Of a stretch of 64,000 bases of DNA, positions 36,341-45,946 are shown one piece after another. The notes below the pieces were generated by a model, which was given only the letters and a program-made list of their open reading frames with translations, was not told the origin of the DNA and made no database searches. Both the position numbers and the translations under genes were made by a program. This DNA comes from Dyadobacter sp. (GTDB lineage: Bacteria > Bacteroidota > Bacteroidia > Cytophagales > Spirosomataceae), in assembly GCF_017744695.1 (NCBI RefSeq), contig NZ_JAGIAS010000003.1, positions 558,001-622,000 on the forward strand, given 5' to 3'. Each line of letters opens with the position of its first letter. The stretch's first letter is position 1.

Positions 36341-37684
36341 ATGAAAGTAACAGCGGTTTTTGATATTGGCAGGACCAATAAGAAGTATATACTTTTCAAC
36401 GAAAAGTATGATATCGTTCATGAGTTTTCAGAATCCCTCCCAGAAACAGTTGACGAAGACGGCTTCCCTACCGAAGATTGTGAATTGTTGACCAAATGGG
36501 TGCAGGACCGCTGGGCCGAATTACTGGCTAATCCGGAATTTGATATCAAGGCGGTGAATGTGGCCGGCTATGGCGCCAGCCTGGTGCACCTCGACGCTGC
36601 CAACCGTCCGCTTACGCCGCTGTACTCTTACCTCAAACCATTCCCGGAAGACCTATTAAAGCAATTTTACAGCACCTATGGCGATCCAACGCGCATTTCC
36701 CTTCAAACTGGTTCGCCAGCAATGGGTATGCTCAATTCGGGGATGCAGCTGTACTGGCTCAAACATACCAAACCAGAGATTTACAGCCAGATCGCTACGA
36801 CTTTGCATTTACCCCAATATATCCTTTACCTGTTGACAGGCCGGAAAGTGAGCGATTACACCTCTCTGGGTTGCCATACCGCATTGTGGAGCTTCGAAAT
36901 GTGGGACTACCACGAGTGGGTGAAGCAGGAAGGTATTCATAAGAAACTTGCGCCGGTACTCGCTTCGTCGTCGTTCATTTACCGCCATGGCGACAAGGGC
37001 ATTCAATCGGGCTTCGGGTTGCATGACAGCTCGTCGGCGTTGATCCCTTACCGCATGGCCGTCAAAAAGCCATTCGTGCTGCTTTCGACCGGTACCTGGT
37101 GTATCAATTTCAATTCTTTCGCGTCGAAACCGCTGACATCCTACCAGCTCGAACGCGACTGCATGAACTACCTCACGCCGGAAGGCAGCGGCGTTACCGC
37201 ATCACGCCTCTTTATGGGCCGTGAGCACGATTACCAGGTAGCGCGCATTGTGGAGTATTTCAAAGTAGCACCTGATTTTTACAAAAAAGTAGTATTTGAC
37301 GAAGCTATCCTAAACCAGGACACTCCGAAATTCTACTCGGCCTGCATGACCGGTAACGGGCCGTTCCCCGAACCAAATACCCAGGAGTGGCAGATCAGCG
37401 CATTTGCTTCGGCAGAGGCCGCATACCATCATTTGATAAAGGGACTTTGTGAATTGCTTTACGTATCACTCGATCTGGTGAATATCAACGACGTGCATGC
37501 GATTTACGTGGACGGTGGCTTTGCCCGCAACGAAATATTCACACGACTGCTTGCGCGGCGTTATCCGAACCACAAAGTTTACGTATCGGATCTGCCGTAT
37601 GCGACATCGCTGGGTGCCGCATTGCACGTGACACGCCCGCAGACGTACGAATTTGCCAACGAAATCCGTGAAATAAAACCTTGA
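36341..37684 (+). CDS. FGGY-family carbohydrate kinase
   Basis: 447 aa. The phosphate-binding loop FDIGRTNKKYILF, central GYGASLVHLD and C-terminal adenosine motif VDGGFARNEIFTRLL identify an FGGY sugar kinase. Relatives include rhamnulokinase and fuculokinase, but the sugar cannot be decided here. No isomerase or aldolase is nearby, which argues against a complete local pathway. Its stop codon is immediately followed by the stop of convergent recG, with no gap. I see no consensus promoter in 36214-36340. Confidence 0.87.
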   Translation: MKVTAVFDIGRTNKKYILFNEKYDIVHEFSESLPETVDEDGFPTEDCELLTKWVQDRWAELLANPEFDIKAVNVAGYGASLVHLDAANRPLTPLYSYLKPFPEDLLKQFYSTYGDPTRISLQTGSPAMGMLNSGMQLYWLKHTKPEIYSQIATTLHLPQYILYLLTGRKVSDYTSLGCHTALWSFEMWDYHEWVKQEGIHKKLAPVLASSSFIYRHGDKGIQSGFGLHDSSSALIPYRMAVKKPFVLLSTGTWCINFNSFASKPLTSYQLERDCMNYLTPEGSGVTASRLFMGREHDYQVARIVEYFKVAPDFYKKVVFDEAILNQDTPKFYSACMTGNGPFPEPNTQEWQISAFASAEAAYHHLIKGLCELLYVSLDLVNINDVHAIYVDGGFARNEIFTRLLARRYPNHKVYVSDLPYATSLGAALHVTRPQTYEFANEIREIKP

Positions 37685-39805
37685 TCAGCTGATCCGGCTC
37701 CAGTTGGTTTCTTCCTTGCGCAAATTTTCGAGATGATTGCGTATGGGATGGTGAACCGGCTGGAGCAGATCGGGATCGGCAGTCAGGATTTCTTCTGCCG
37801 ACGCGCGCGCAGCCTTCAATATTTCCCCGTCCTGCGCCAGATTCGCTACCAGTAAATCTACGAGGCCGCTTTGCTGGGTCCCCGAAATATCCCCCGGGCC
37901 GCGCAATTGCAGATCCACTTCCGCTATTTCAAAACCGTCATTGGTATTACACATCGTATCGATACGCAGCTTGGTATCCTTGCTGAGCTTGTAATCCGTC
38001 ATTAAAATACAATACGACTGCTCCGCTCCCCGCCCTACCCTGCCGCGCAACTGGTGCAGTTGCGACAGTCCAAATCTTTCCGCATTCTCGATCACCATTA
38101 CCGAGGCATTCGGGACGTTCACACCGACCTCTATCACCGTCGTAGCGACCATGATTTTCGTCTCGCCGCGCACGAACCGCGACATTTCAAAGTCCTTGTC
38201 CTGCGAACGCATCTTGCCGTGCACAATGCTCAGCGGCACGCCGGGAAAGGCCCTTGCCACGCTTTCGTAACCATCCATCAGGTCCTTCAAATCCATTTTC
38301 TCGGATTCTTCGATGAGCGGATATACCATGTATACTTGCCGCCCCTTGGCAATTTCTTCCTTCAAAAATCCGAAAACTGACAAGCGATGCTTATCGAACC
38401 TGTGAACTGTTTTAATGGGTTTCCGACCGGCGGGGAGCTCATTAATGGCCGAAATATCGAGGTCGCCGTATAATGTCATCGCCAGCGTACGCGGGATGGG
38501 CGTGGCTGTCATCACGAGCATATGCGGATTGATATGCTTGTTTTTGGCCCAAAGTTTGGCTCGCTGGGCAACACCGAAGCGATGCTGCTCATCGATAATG
38601 CAAAGGCCCAGGTTTTTGAACTGCACCGCGTCTTCGATCAATGCATGCGTACCTACAATGATATGCAACGTACCGTTCAGCAACTCGCGGTGAATAATGT
38701 CCCGCTCCTTCTTCTTTGTCGAGCCCGTGAGTTTCGCAATGTTGACACCGAGCAGGTCGGCAAACTTTTTGAGGCCCTGATAATGCTGGTCGGTGAGGAT
38801 TTCCGTGGGCGCCATGAGGCACGCCTGCGCGTCATTATCCAATGCAAAAAGCATGGTAATGAACGCAACAATCGTTTTTCCCGAACCTACATCGCCTTGC
38901 AGGAGGCGATTCATTTGCTTGCCCGTTTTGAGGTCTTCGTGGATCTCGTGCAACACACGTATCTGCGCGCCCGTGAGCTTGAAAGGCAAATGCTGCTCAT
39001 AAAACTCCTTCACCAGCACTGTTTTATCAAAAATCAATCCCGGATACTCCGTCTTATGCAGCAGCTTATTCTTGATTAACCGGAACTGGTTATAAAACAG
39101 CTCCTCGAATTTCAGCCGTCGCTGCGCCTGGTGCAGCGTGCGGGCGTCCTGCGGCAAATGGAAATGCCAGAGGGCTTGTGCCTTGGAAACGAGCCTGTAC
39201 TTTTCAACGAGCGGCGCCGGTAATGTCTCACGTATATGCGTATGCGCGATTTCGAGCAGGCTACGCATCATTTTGCTGAGCGCCTTACTATCGAGAAACT
39301 TCTTGCGCAGTTTTTCAGTGAGCGGGTAAATGGGCTGCCAATAGCCTGCCGCGGAATTTTCGGGTGTCAGGACCTCTATTTCGGGATGGGTAATGCTCCA
39401 TTTGCCACCGTAGAGCACCGGTGTTCCATAAATAATGTACTCCCCGCCCCGCCGCAGCCACTTTTCATACCACGCAATACTTTGAAACCAAACGAGTTCC
39501 AGATAACCGGTTCCGTCCTGAAATTGCCCGACGAGCCTTTTTTTGTTACCCTCACCAATGAGAGAGAAATCTTTCAAACGCCCTTTCACCTGCGCCGCGG
39601 GCATATTTTCGGCCAGTTCGCTGAGCCGGTGAAAAACACTACGATCCTCATGGCGGAAAGGATAATGCTGAATCAGGTCGCCGAAGGTAAAGATATTCAG
39701 TTCCTGGTTCAGCAATGCGGCCTTTTGCGGCCCTACGCCTTTCAGGAATTCGATCTTGGTGTCGAAAAAACGGGTTCTAACAGATGGGTTTGTTTCAGAA
39801 GTCAT
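37685..39805 (-). CDS. recG: ATP-dependent DNA helicase RecG
   Basis: 706-aa branched-DNA helicase that remodels stalled forks and Holliday junctions. An N-terminal wedge/OB domain is followed by helicase domain 1 with Walker A LLQGDVGSGKT and IIDEQH (DExH), and domain 2 with ATTVIEVGVNVPNA and QLRGRVGRG. The length matches the family. The gene is single and convergent with the sugar kinase. A CAAATATA box at 39810 (TATATTTG in reverse) is too close to the ATG to be a convincing promoter. Confidence 0.96.
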   Translation of the reverse strand: MTSETNPSVRTRFFDTKIEFLKGVGPQKAALLNQELNIFTFGDLIQHYPFRHEDRSVFHRLSELAENMPAAQVKGRLKDFSLIGEGNKKRLVGQFQDGTGYLELVWFQSIAWYEKWLRRGGEYIIYGTPVLYGGKWSITHPEIEVLTPENSAAGYWQPIYPLTEKLRKKFLDSKALSKMMRSLLEIAHTHIRETLPAPLVEKYRLVSKAQALWHFHLPQDARTLHQAQRRLKFEELFYNQFRLIKNKLLHKTEYPGLIFDKTVLVKEFYEQHLPFKLTGAQIRVLHEIHEDLKTGKQMNRLLQGDVGSGKTIVAFITMLFALDNDAQACLMAPTEILTDQHYQGLKKFADLLGVNIAKLTGSTKKKERDIIHRELLNGTLHIIVGTHALIEDAVQFKNLGLCIIDEQHRFGVAQRAKLWAKNKHINPHMLVMTATPIPRTLAMTLYGDLDISAINELPAGRKPIKTVHRFDKHRLSVFGFLKEEIAKGRQVYMVYPLIEESEKMDLKDLMDGYESVARAFPGVPLSIVHGKMRSQDKDFEMSRFVRGETKIMVATTVIEVGVNVPNASVMVIENAERFGLSQLHQLRGRVGRGAEQSYCILMTDYKLSKDTKLRIDTMCNTNDGFEIAEVDLQLRGPGDISGTQQSGLVDLLVANLAQDGEILKAARASAEEILTADPDLLQPVHHPIRNHLENLRKEETNWSRIS

Positions 39806-39989
39806 TATTCAAATATAAACCGAAATCACAAAAAACACCGTTTGCAGGTCGCAATTGTTAATCTCTGTTAACGGAGTAGCTAATCCGCAGGTTTTGGCTA
39901 CAAGCCGCTTGATTCACAACGATCGAATGCCTTACTTGCTGCTTCGTATTTCTTGAACCATCAATCATTTACCAAAATCTACACGACTT

Positions 39990-40490
39990 ATGAAAACCAC
40001 TTTGTTATCGCTTTTCCTCACCCTGATCGCATTCACCTGGGCATCCGCGCAAAGTCCGCACGTAACCGCCAATGGTAAGAATTTAAGCGTAAGGTACGGC
40101 CAGCCATCTAAAAAAGGCCGTGTATTATTTGGAAAAGCCGGAAGCGGCAGCCTCGAACCATACGGCAAGCCATGGCGTATCGGTGCTGACAGCGCTACCA
40201 CGATCACCTTCAAAAAAGACGCCACATTCGGCGGAAAGGCTATTAAAGCAGGCACTTACACCCTGTTCGCAACTCCGAACGAAAAAGAATGGACGCTCAT
40301 CCTGAACAGCCAGCTCGGCCAGTGGGGTGCTTACAAATACGAAGAGCACAAAGCCAAAGACGTAGCGCATATCACCGTTCCTAACAAGAACTACCCTACG
40401 TCGGAAGAAAAACTGACTTTCACAGTAAAAGACAACTCACTGGATTTCCAATGGGATAAAGTTGGGTTTTCAGTGCCTGTGAAATTCTAA
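39990..40490 (+). CDS. DUF2911 exported protein
   Basis: 166 aa, signal peptide ending WASAQS, then the DUF2911 core: VRYGQPSKKGRVLFG, GKPWRIGADSATTITF, GTYTLFATPNEKEWTLILN and WGAYKY. DUF2911 proteins are common in Bacteroidota and are thought to fold as a beta sandwich; no activity is established. It is a single gene with its own terminator. Confidence 0.88.
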   Translation: MKTTLLSLFLTLIAFTWASAQSPHVTANGKNLSVRYGQPSKKGRVLFGKAGSGSLEPYGKPWRIGADSATTITFKKDATFGGKAIKAGTYTLFATPNEKEWTLILNSQLGQWGAYKYEEHKAKDVAHITVPNKNYPTSEEKLTFTVKDNSLDFQWDKVGFSVPVKF

Positions 40491-40511
40491 AATCAGGCTA
40501 GCCTATAAATA

Positions 40512-40544
40512 AAACGGGGTGTTACCAAAAGTAGCACCCCGTTT
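40512..40544. terminator. Intrinsic terminator after the DUF2911 gene
   Basis: AAACGGGGTG (40512-40521) pairs with CACCCCGTTT (40535-40544), with extra pairing of TAC/GTA in the loop. CATTTTT follows. Symmetry suggests that it could also serve the convergent gene at 40588. A pyrimidine tract (40551-40588) like one arm of the tandem-armed repeats follows. Confidence 0.85.
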
Positions 40545-40587
40545 CATTTTTCCTTTTCTCCTTCCTCCCCTTCCTCCTTCCTCCTTT

Positions 40588-40884
40588 TCACAAATTCTGC
40601 CTGATCATATTTTCCAGCACCTGCAAATGCTCCGTAAATGCTTTATGCCCATCCTCGGTTGCTTTGTAGGTAGTAAGCGGCTTGCGGCCGTTGAATTGTT
40701 TCTGGAATTCGATGTATTTGATTTCTTCCAACGCCTTTAAATGCGAGGCGAGGTTGCCGTCGGTGAGCTGCAACAATTCTTTCAATTCATTAAAACTCAG
40801 GGAATCGTTGACCACGAGCACGGACATAAGCCCAAGCCTGATCTTACTTTCAAATACCTTATTAAACTTTTCTAACCACTCCAT
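40588..40884 (-). CDS. Winged-helix transcriptional regulator (MarR/ArsR-like, HTH_27 type)
   Basis: 98 aa, with the helix-turn-helix in SFNELKELLQLTDGNLASHLKALEE and a wing YIEFQKQFNGRKPLTTYKATEDG. These small regulators usually act as dimers and repress a neighbouring membrane gene. It is 32 bp downstream of a membrane-protein gene on the same strand, an arrangement often found in Bacteroidota, so that protein's operon is its likely target. Confidence 0.85.
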   Translation of the reverse strand: MEWLEKFNKVFESKIRLGLMSVLVVNDSLSFNELKELLQLTDGNLASHLKALEEIKYIEFQKQFNGRKPLTTYKATEDGHKAFTEHLQVLENMIRQNL

Positions 40885-40916
40885 TACAGGTTCCCTGTGA
40901 CGCGGACGTCGAGTTA

Positions 40917-42029
40917 TTATTGATTGGCTTCCAGAAACAGCATGGCATCCCGGTTACGGATCCAAACCGCCTGATCGCGTTGATTGTTGGCGGCCATAGT
41001 AAATCCGGAGCCTACCAGGCCCGTTCCGACCGACACCCAGAAAAAAGTTTTCAAATTATCGCGGTTACCCGAAAGCAACGATATAATCGAGCCAGCTGAT
41101 CCGGCCAGCGAAATGGCCAGGCCTATGCCGCGCGTTCTCCTGGATTTCAGATACAGTCCGAGGCCTTCCGGCGAAACCATAAATTCATTGCGCAATGCCT
41201 TTTGTCCGGCATAAACGACATTGTTTTTGACAAAACTATTCCCATTTCTCAAATAAATGGTCTCCTTATCGTACCATTTTCTCGCTTTGGAAGCAGTACT
41301 GTCCGATGATATCCGTATTTGCGCAGAACAAACCGAGCCCGTGGCCAGTATCAACAGCACCACTGCAAGAGGTGATTTTCCGCCTGGCAACTTCTCCCGC
41401 TCGTACCGGTTATACATCGTGAGGCCATAAACGATGTGCAAAACGCCGAAGCCTATTCCCCAGAATATCAGCGAATAACCGGTCAGGAACAACGCGACAC
41501 AGCCAATACCGATTTCTGAAACACCCATATAAAATACCTCCGGGTAAGTAAACCGGCTCGCATTGACGAGCGCCAGCCCGTAAAACAGCAGCGTTACGGG
41601 AAAAACCAGCCAAATGAAACCGTAGTTGAGCATGGCCAAACAGAATATCCCGCCTGTCGCTAGCGGGATCAGCATGGCGATCAGCAACCGCTTGGAACTC
41701 CCGTTCCAAACCGTAAGGCCCTTTTTCCGTCCTCTTCGCACCGTGAGAATGATTCCCACCGCCAGCGACGAAACAAGCACGCAAATGCCGTCGACAAACA
41801 AAAATTGGATGACATCCTGGCGCGAATGCCCGTGATACGTCCCCAGTGGGGCCAGAATATCGCTGAGCCAGTCGGTTTTAAAGCGAACATACGCCGCGCC
41901 AGCGCCGATCAGCGCGAAGATACCGGCGAAAACCCCGCTTAAACCGCTGAGCGAAAGAAATTTGGACGAGCGCTCCATCAGGCTGCGGATCTCGTTCAAA
42001 GTATGCAAAGAATCCTGATTCGGGTTCAT
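40917..42029 (-). CDS. Polytopic membrane protein paired with a winged-helix regulator
   Basis: 370 aa. Six or so hydrophobic segments lie in the first 240 residues (for example FLSLSGLSGVFAGIFALIGAGAAYV and LLIAMLIPLATGGIFCLAML). A C-terminal part reads SDSTASKARKWYDKETIYLRNGNSFV and has two more hydrophobic stretches near the end. The C-terminal part does not belong to a family I recognise and may be a fused domain. It precedes the regulator at 40588 on the same strand. The function is unknown. Confidence 0.7.
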   Translation of the reverse strand: MNPNQDSLHTLNEIRSLMERSSKFLSLSGLSGVFAGIFALIGAGAAYVRFKTDWLSDILAPLGTYHGHSRQDVIQFLFVDGICVLVSSLAVGIILTVRRGRKKGLTVWNGSSKRLLIAMLIPLATGGIFCLAMLNYGFIWLVFPVTLLFYGLALVNASRFTYPEVFYMGVSEIGIGCVALFLTGYSLIFWGIGFGVLHIVYGLTMYNRYEREKLPGGKSPLAVVLLILATGSVCSAQIRISSDSTASKARKWYDKETIYLRNGNSFVKNNVVYAGQKALRNEFMVSPEGLGLYLKSRRTRGIGLAISLAGSAGSIISLLSGNRDNLKTFFWVSVGTGLVGSGFTMAANNQRDQAVWIRNRDAMLFLEANQ

Positions 42030-42085
42030 AAGCGCGTCAAAAGGTAGTAACAGTCAATAATTGTCAGAAATAGTCAGGTGGGCCA

Positions 42086-42460
42086 TTAAAACAGCAGCAG
42101 GATTTTGGGTATAAAAACAATTCCTCCCACAATGACAGCTGAAATCGCCAGCAGCAACACGCCGGCGGCAGCGGTGTCCTTCACTACTTTAATGACCGGA
42201 TGATAGTCGGCCGATACGAGATCGGCCAGTTTCTCGATAGCAGTATTAAATGCCTCCCCTGCCCACACCAGCGCGATCTGGATCACTATAATGCACCATT
42301 CGGAGGCCGATATATGGAAAAATACGCCTGCTATGGCCACCACAATGCAGGCGATCAGGTGAATGCGTGCATTATTTTCGTAACGGAACAGGCTGTAAAT
42401 CCCGGCACCTGCGTAACGGAAGCTTCGGACGGCTTTAAGAATATCGATGGGTCCGTTCAT
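42086..42460 (-). CDS. dgkA: Diacylglycerol kinase family protein (probable undecaprenol kinase)
   Basis: 124-aa integral membrane kinase. The motif GEAFNTAIEKLADLVSADYHPVIKVVKDTAAAGVLL holds the catalytic and metal-binding Glu residues and the KD-AA-G motif. In Gram-positive relatives the substrate is undecaprenol; in proteobacteria it is diacylglycerol. The Bacteroidota substrate is not certain. Its start lies inside the 3' end of the upstream DUF1361 gene (26-nt overlap), so the two are translationally coupled. Confidence 0.9.
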   Translation of the reverse strand: MNGPIDILKAVRSFRYAGAGIYSLFRYENNARIHLIACIVVAIAGVFFHISASEWCIIVIQIALVWAGEAFNTAIEKLADLVSADYHPVIKVVKDTAAAGVLLLAISAVIVGGIVFIPKILLLF

Positions 42461-43115
42461 GTTGTTTCAGTTCGGCAAAAATATGGAACGCAAAGTACAA
42501 CAACATGAGCACGAACGAAAACGTAATGGTGTGTTTGATCGCCAGCGGGTCCCTCAGACTATGGTAAATGCCCTTCGCGAGCGCACCTGGCTGCGTGACG
42601 ATGTCCCAACTGTTCCAGCGGCCATAGCGGCCCAGAAAGATCCCGAAACCGCTCAATATCATCGAATTCAGGATCGCGAACCAAGCCAGACGCTCGTTCC
42701 AGCGGTGAGCGATAATGCGGTGGACGATACGGATGCTGTAAAGGCCAGTCATAAAACCTGCCAGCGAGAATGTAAAAATCATCAACGCATCGTACCAAAG
42801 CATATTTTCAGGCACGAAGCGGAGGTGTTTCAAATCGGTGATGATATAAGGCGCATTCGGGAAAAACAGCAGCCAAACTGCCAGATAGATCATCAGAATC
42901 CCGAACGGTGCCGGTTTTCGCTTTTCCATTTCCCAAACCCATTTAATGAAAAGCAACGGTATCCACGCCAGAAACAGGTTCCAGGCCAGGAAAACGAAAT
43001 CCCAGTTTTGCAGGGCAATCCTGACAGATAATAACGCCATTGCAGCGGCAGAAACAAATGCAAGGAGTGCCACTTTCAAATTGCCCTCCAGATAGTTGAC
43101 CAGGTTTCTCAGCAT
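42435..43115 (-). CDS. DUF1361 membrane protein
   Basis: 226 aa with six or seven predicted helices and the DUF1361 segment LFFPNAPYIITDLKHLR. The function is unknown. It overlaps dgkA by 26 nt, so its product might act with lipid-carrier recycling, but this is only positional inference. It has a near-consensus promoter about 35 bp upstream. Confidence 0.85.
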   Translation of the reverse strand: MLRNLVNYLEGNLKVALLAFVSAAAMALLSVRIALQNWDFVFLAWNLFLAWIPLLFIKWVWEMEKRKPAPFGILMIYLAVWLLFFPNAPYIITDLKHLRFVPENMLWYDALMIFTFSLAGFMTGLYSIRIVHRIIAHRWNERLAWFAILNSMILSGFGIFLGRYGRWNSWDIVTQPGALAKGIYHSLRDPLAIKHTITFSFVLMLLYFAFHIFAELKQHERTHRYS

Positions 43116-43147
43116 TGTTTAAGTTTTTTTTAAAGTACTTTGAAACA

Positions 43148-43179
43148 CAAAGTTAATATAAAACAGACTAAAACTCCAA
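43148..43179 (-). promoter_or_regulatory. Promoter of the DUF1361-dgkA operon
   Basis: On the minus strand TTG (43179-43177), a 21-bp spacer and TAACTTTG (43155-43148). Transcription would begin near 43141, 25 nt before the ATG at 43115. Confidence 0.7.
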
Positions 43180-43226
43180 GCGCGCAGGCCGGATTAAATC
43201 CAGAAACGGTTACTTTGATTAAACGG

Positions 43227-44138
43227 TTACTTTTTGTTGTTGGCTACGAAAGCTTTCATCATTGCCCACTCACGGCCCGCAGTTTTGGCTTTAAATGTTT
43301 CCAGGCAGCCGCGGTCCTGCAAGGTAATGTAGCAGGTTTTCCCATTCTTGCCCCCAAAGCAGATGTTCGACACCTTCTTCCCGATGGTGTGAATGGTATG
43401 GATTACTTTTCCTTCGGGAGACAATACAGCCACTTCGCCTTTACCGTGACGGGTGATGTACAGGTTGCCGTGCACATCGCAGCGCATGCCATCCATCCCG
43501 CCATCTTCGAAATGGTGGAGCAGTTTTTTATTGGATAATGTACCATCCGTCGCCAGATCGAACACCCATACGTTACGCTGGACGCTTTCGTTGACGTACA
43601 GTTTCTTCTCGTCGGGGCTTACGTCGATACCATTGGTAGTCCCCATGTTGCCAAAGGCCAGATTTACTTTTCCTTCGGGTGTGATATGCCAGATTTGCCC
43701 CGTCCCCTCTTTCCAGTTCGGGTCGGAAGCGAAGACGTGCCCGGAAGCGGTCACGGCGAGATCATTCGGCTGGTTCATCTTCGGCTCGTTCGCGAAAACA
43801 GAAACATCCTTGGTGATCATATCCACTTTCAGAATGTTGTGCCCGGTGAAATCGGCCACGTAAAAAGTGTTTTTATTCACAAAACGGATCCCGTTGCCCG
43901 TACTCCCTTTTGGAAGAGTCACGAAAAAGCTCGCATTCCCCTTTTTACTGAGCTGTGCGATCGTACCATCCCGGGCGAAGTTCACGGCATAAACATTGCC
44001 GTCTTCGTCCACCGCAGGTCCTTCGCAGTTGGCGGTAAACTCTCCTTCGTTGGAAAATTTCTTACTTTTTGTCTGAGCGAGACTGATTCCCGAAGACAAT
44101 AGCGCGACGGTGAGGAGGATTGCTAAAATTCTGGTCAT
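43227..44138 (-). CDS. Exported SMP-30/gluconolactonase-type beta-propeller protein
   Basis: 303 aa, signal peptide ending SGISLAQ. It is a six-bladed propeller of the SMP-30/lactonase family: metal Glu in NCEGPAVDEDGNVY, Asn in RFVNKNTFYVADF, and NGIDVSPDEKKLYVNES with the catalytic Asp. Relatives hydrolyse sugar lactones; the substrate here is unknown. It follows the thioredoxin-like gene by 18 bp, so the two exported proteins are probably made together. Confidence 0.86.
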   Translation of the reverse strand: MTRILAILLTVALLSSGISLAQTKSKKFSNEGEFTANCEGPAVDEDGNVYAVNFARDGTIAQLSKKGNASFFVTLPKGSTGNGIRFVNKNTFYVADFTGHNILKVDMITKDVSVFANEPKMNQPNDLAVTASGHVFASDPNWKEGTGQIWHITPEGKVNLAFGNMGTTNGIDVSPDEKKLYVNESVQRNVWVFDLATDGTLSNKKLLHHFEDGGMDGMRCDVHGNLYITRHGKGEVAVLSPEGKVIHTIHTIGKKVSNICFGGKNGKTCYITLQDRGCLETFKAKTAGREWAMMKAFVANNKK

Positions 44139-44156
44139 GGGGTAATATCTTCAAAA

Positions 44157-44783
44157 TCACTGATTTTTCCACTTGATGGCGCAGCCAACCGGTTTGGTGA
44201 TGGTCGTTACCACAGGTTTGCCGCCCACCAGGTTGGTTACGGCCTCGTCCACGTACAGTTTCGTCACACCGGCGGCGTCCTGCGGGTTGTCGTCGATCAT
44301 CCCCATGTACCGCACCGCAAACTGCGCGCCATTTTTCTGTAACACAAAAGCCTGTGGCGTACGGCCGGCTCCGAACTTACGGGCAACCTGCTGCATATCA
44401 TCGACAAGATAAGGATAACCATAATGCTTGGCCGTAGCACGCTCCTTCATTTTTTCGAAAGTATCGTCCTGATGCGTTCCGGGGTCGCTCGGGTTGATCG
44501 CGATAACGGGGTAACCCTGCCCCGCGAACTTGTTATTGAGGGCAATAATGCGGTCCTCATAAGCCTTCGCGAACGGACAGTGGTTGCTTGTAAAGACCAC
44601 GATTATCCCTTTCGAATTGGTAAAATCCGAAAGCGACACCATACTTCCGTCGGTATTTTTCAAACGGAAGTTCGATACAGCATCGCCCACCTGGTATCCA
44701 CCCTGGCCTTGCGCATGAGCGAGGCGCCCGAGTGATACAAGAAAGAGGACCATTAAAACCCACCGACTAACTTTTATCTTCAT
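44157..44783 (-). CDS. Exported thioredoxin-fold (peroxiredoxin-like) protein
   Basis: 208 aa with a signal peptide (LMVLFLVSLGRLAHAQ). A thioredoxin/AhpC fold is seen in VSLSDFTNSKGIIVVFTSNHCPFAKAYEDRI. Only one Cys (HCPFAK) is at the active site instead of CxxC, and a second conserved Cys lies near the end (PVGCAIKW), as in the single-cysteine periplasmic members of this group. It may reduce peroxides or act as a redox partner. It is the first gene of a pair with the SMP-30-like protein. Confidence 0.85.
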   Translation of the reverse strand: MKIKVSRWVLMVLFLVSLGRLAHAQGQGGYQVGDAVSNFRLKNTDGSMVSLSDFTNSKGIIVVFTSNHCPFAKAYEDRIIALNNKFAGQGYPVIAINPSDPGTHQDDTFEKMKERATAKHYGYPYLVDDMQQVARKFGAGRTPQAFVLQKNGAQFAVRYMGMIDDNPQDAAGVTKLYVDEAVTNLVGGKPVVTTITKPVGCAIKWKNQ

Positions 44784-45063
44784 GTTTTCTAAATCTACTG
44801 TCTCTATGACCTCAATAATAGGTAAAAGTAAAAGCGCGACCTGTTAAATTTTGTTAAGGCAACCGTTTACGCTCCATGTCTAAACGCGGGAGTTTACCCG
44901 AACCATATAAAGGTAACTTTTTGCGCATTTTTAATCACATCGGCCATTTATAATTCAAACGCGGGTAAGTCCTCAATGATGACAACCCAGGGGCGCCTTA
45001 CCCTGAATATCGGGACGGGGTCCTGCGAGATATTAAAAAAACGGGAATATTCCGCTTAATACA
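44784..45063. other. Divergent intergenic region without identified gene
   Basis: About 280 bp between the thioredoxin-like gene and the rplU promoter. I see no gene. GGAATATTCC at 45044-45053 is a perfect 10-bp palindrome close to the rplU -33 box. No good promoter was found for the minus-strand gene. Confidence 0.6.
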
Positions 45064-45094
45064 TTGTAATTCTGTCACTCTCTTTCTATCTTTG
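45064..45094 (+). promoter_or_regulatory. Promoter of the rplU-rpmA operon
   Basis: TTG (45064-45066), a 20-bp spacer and TATCTTTG (45087-45094): a full match to the Bacteroidota primary-sigma consensus, as expected for a strongly expressed ribosomal operon. Transcription would start near 45101, leaving a ~33-nt leader. Confidence 0.85.
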
Positions 45095-45133
45095 CACCTC
45101 AAATTTTGAATCCAGTTTAATATAATTATTAAC

Positions 45134-45445
45134 ATGTACGCAATCGTAGAAATCGCAGGTCAGCAATTTAAAGTTGAAAAGGGTCGCGAAATCTTCACGC
45201 ATAGGCTTGAAGGTGACGTGAACGCTGCACTTGTATTTGACAAAGTCCTTCTCGTTGATAACGGAGGCACAGTACAGGTAGGTCTTCCGACAGTAGCGGG
45301 TGCTTCTGTAAAAGCAACCGTTCTCGAACACCTGAAAGGTGAGAAAGTGATCGTTTTCAAAAAGAAACGCCGCAAAGGATACCGTGTGAAAAACGGTCAC
45401 CGTCAGTATCTGACCAAAATCAGCATCGACGAAATCGTTGCCTAA
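45134..45445 (+). CDS. rplU: 50S ribosomal protein L21
   Basis: 103 aa: [20 protein letters not shown] at the start and [21 protein letters not shown] at the end are diagnostic of L21, which binds 23S rRNA domain I together with L20. The length is normal. It is the first gene of the classical L21-L27 operon, 61 bp before rpmA. Confidence 0.98.
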   Translation: MYAIVEIAGQQFKVEKGREIFTHRLEGDVNAALVFDKVLLVDNGGTVQVGLPTVAGASVKATVLEHLKGEKVIVFKKKRRKGYRVKNGHRQYLTKISIDEIVA

Positions 45446-45506
45446 GCATTTGGCGGAAGCCTGAAACAGTTCAAAACAGGAAACTACAATTTAAGTATAA
45501 GATATC

Positions 45507-45785
45507 ATGGCACATAAGAAAGGTGTAGGTAGCTCGAAAAACGGACGTGAATCGGAAAGTAAACGTCTTGGTGTAAAATTATTCGGTGGCCAGTTGGCAA
45601 AAGCAGGTAACATCCTGGTTCGTCAGCGTGGAACCAAGCACAACCCAGGTAAGAACGTAGGCATCGGCCGCGACCACACATTGTTCGCATTGGTTGATGG
45701 TAACGTAGTGTTCCGCAAGACCCGTGAAAACAGATCTTACGTTCACATCGAACCGATCGCGGTTGAAGCTGCTGCGGAAGCGTAA
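45507..45785 (+). CDS. rpmA: 50S ribosomal protein L27
   Basis: 92 aa, beginning [24 protein letters not shown], the L27 N-terminus that reaches the peptidyl-transferase centre, followed by [29 protein letters not shown]. It lacks the N-terminal cleaved extension found in Firmicutes. A terminator follows 36 bp downstream. Confidence 0.98.
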   Translation: MAHKKGVGSSKNGRESESKRLGVKLFGGQLAKAGNILVRQRGTKHNPGKNVGIGRDHTLFALVDGNVVFRKTRENRSYVHIEPIAVEAAAEA

Positions 45786-45821
45786 GCCACGCACCGTCAG
45801 TACTTCCAAAGAAGTTAAAAG

Positions 45822-45853
45822 AACCCGTCAGGCAACAGTTTGACGGGTTTTTT
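45822..45853 (+). terminator. Intrinsic terminator of rplU-rpmA
   Basis: Stem AACCCGTCA / TGACGGGTT (45822-45830, 45841-45849) with a 10-nt loop and a following T-run. Confidence 0.88.
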
Positions 45854-45946
45854 ATTGGCTAATGCGCCCGCGGTCAAACCAAAAGGCCGCATTCGGTGTT
45901 CTCTAAACCGGAAAGTTGTTTTACCCTATCATTATCGACCATCCCA

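Noticed and set aside
40551..40588. Pyrimidine tract as a sixth tandem-armed hairpin
   Set aside because: No complementary purine arm is found within several hundred bases, so it is mentioned only as a possible half element.
45044..45053. GGAATATTCC palindrome as another operator of the S24 repressor
   Set aside because: It shares the core but not the flanking TTGGA...TCCAT arrangement and precedes a ribosomal protein operon, an unlikely target. A 10-bp AT-rich palindrome can arise by chance.
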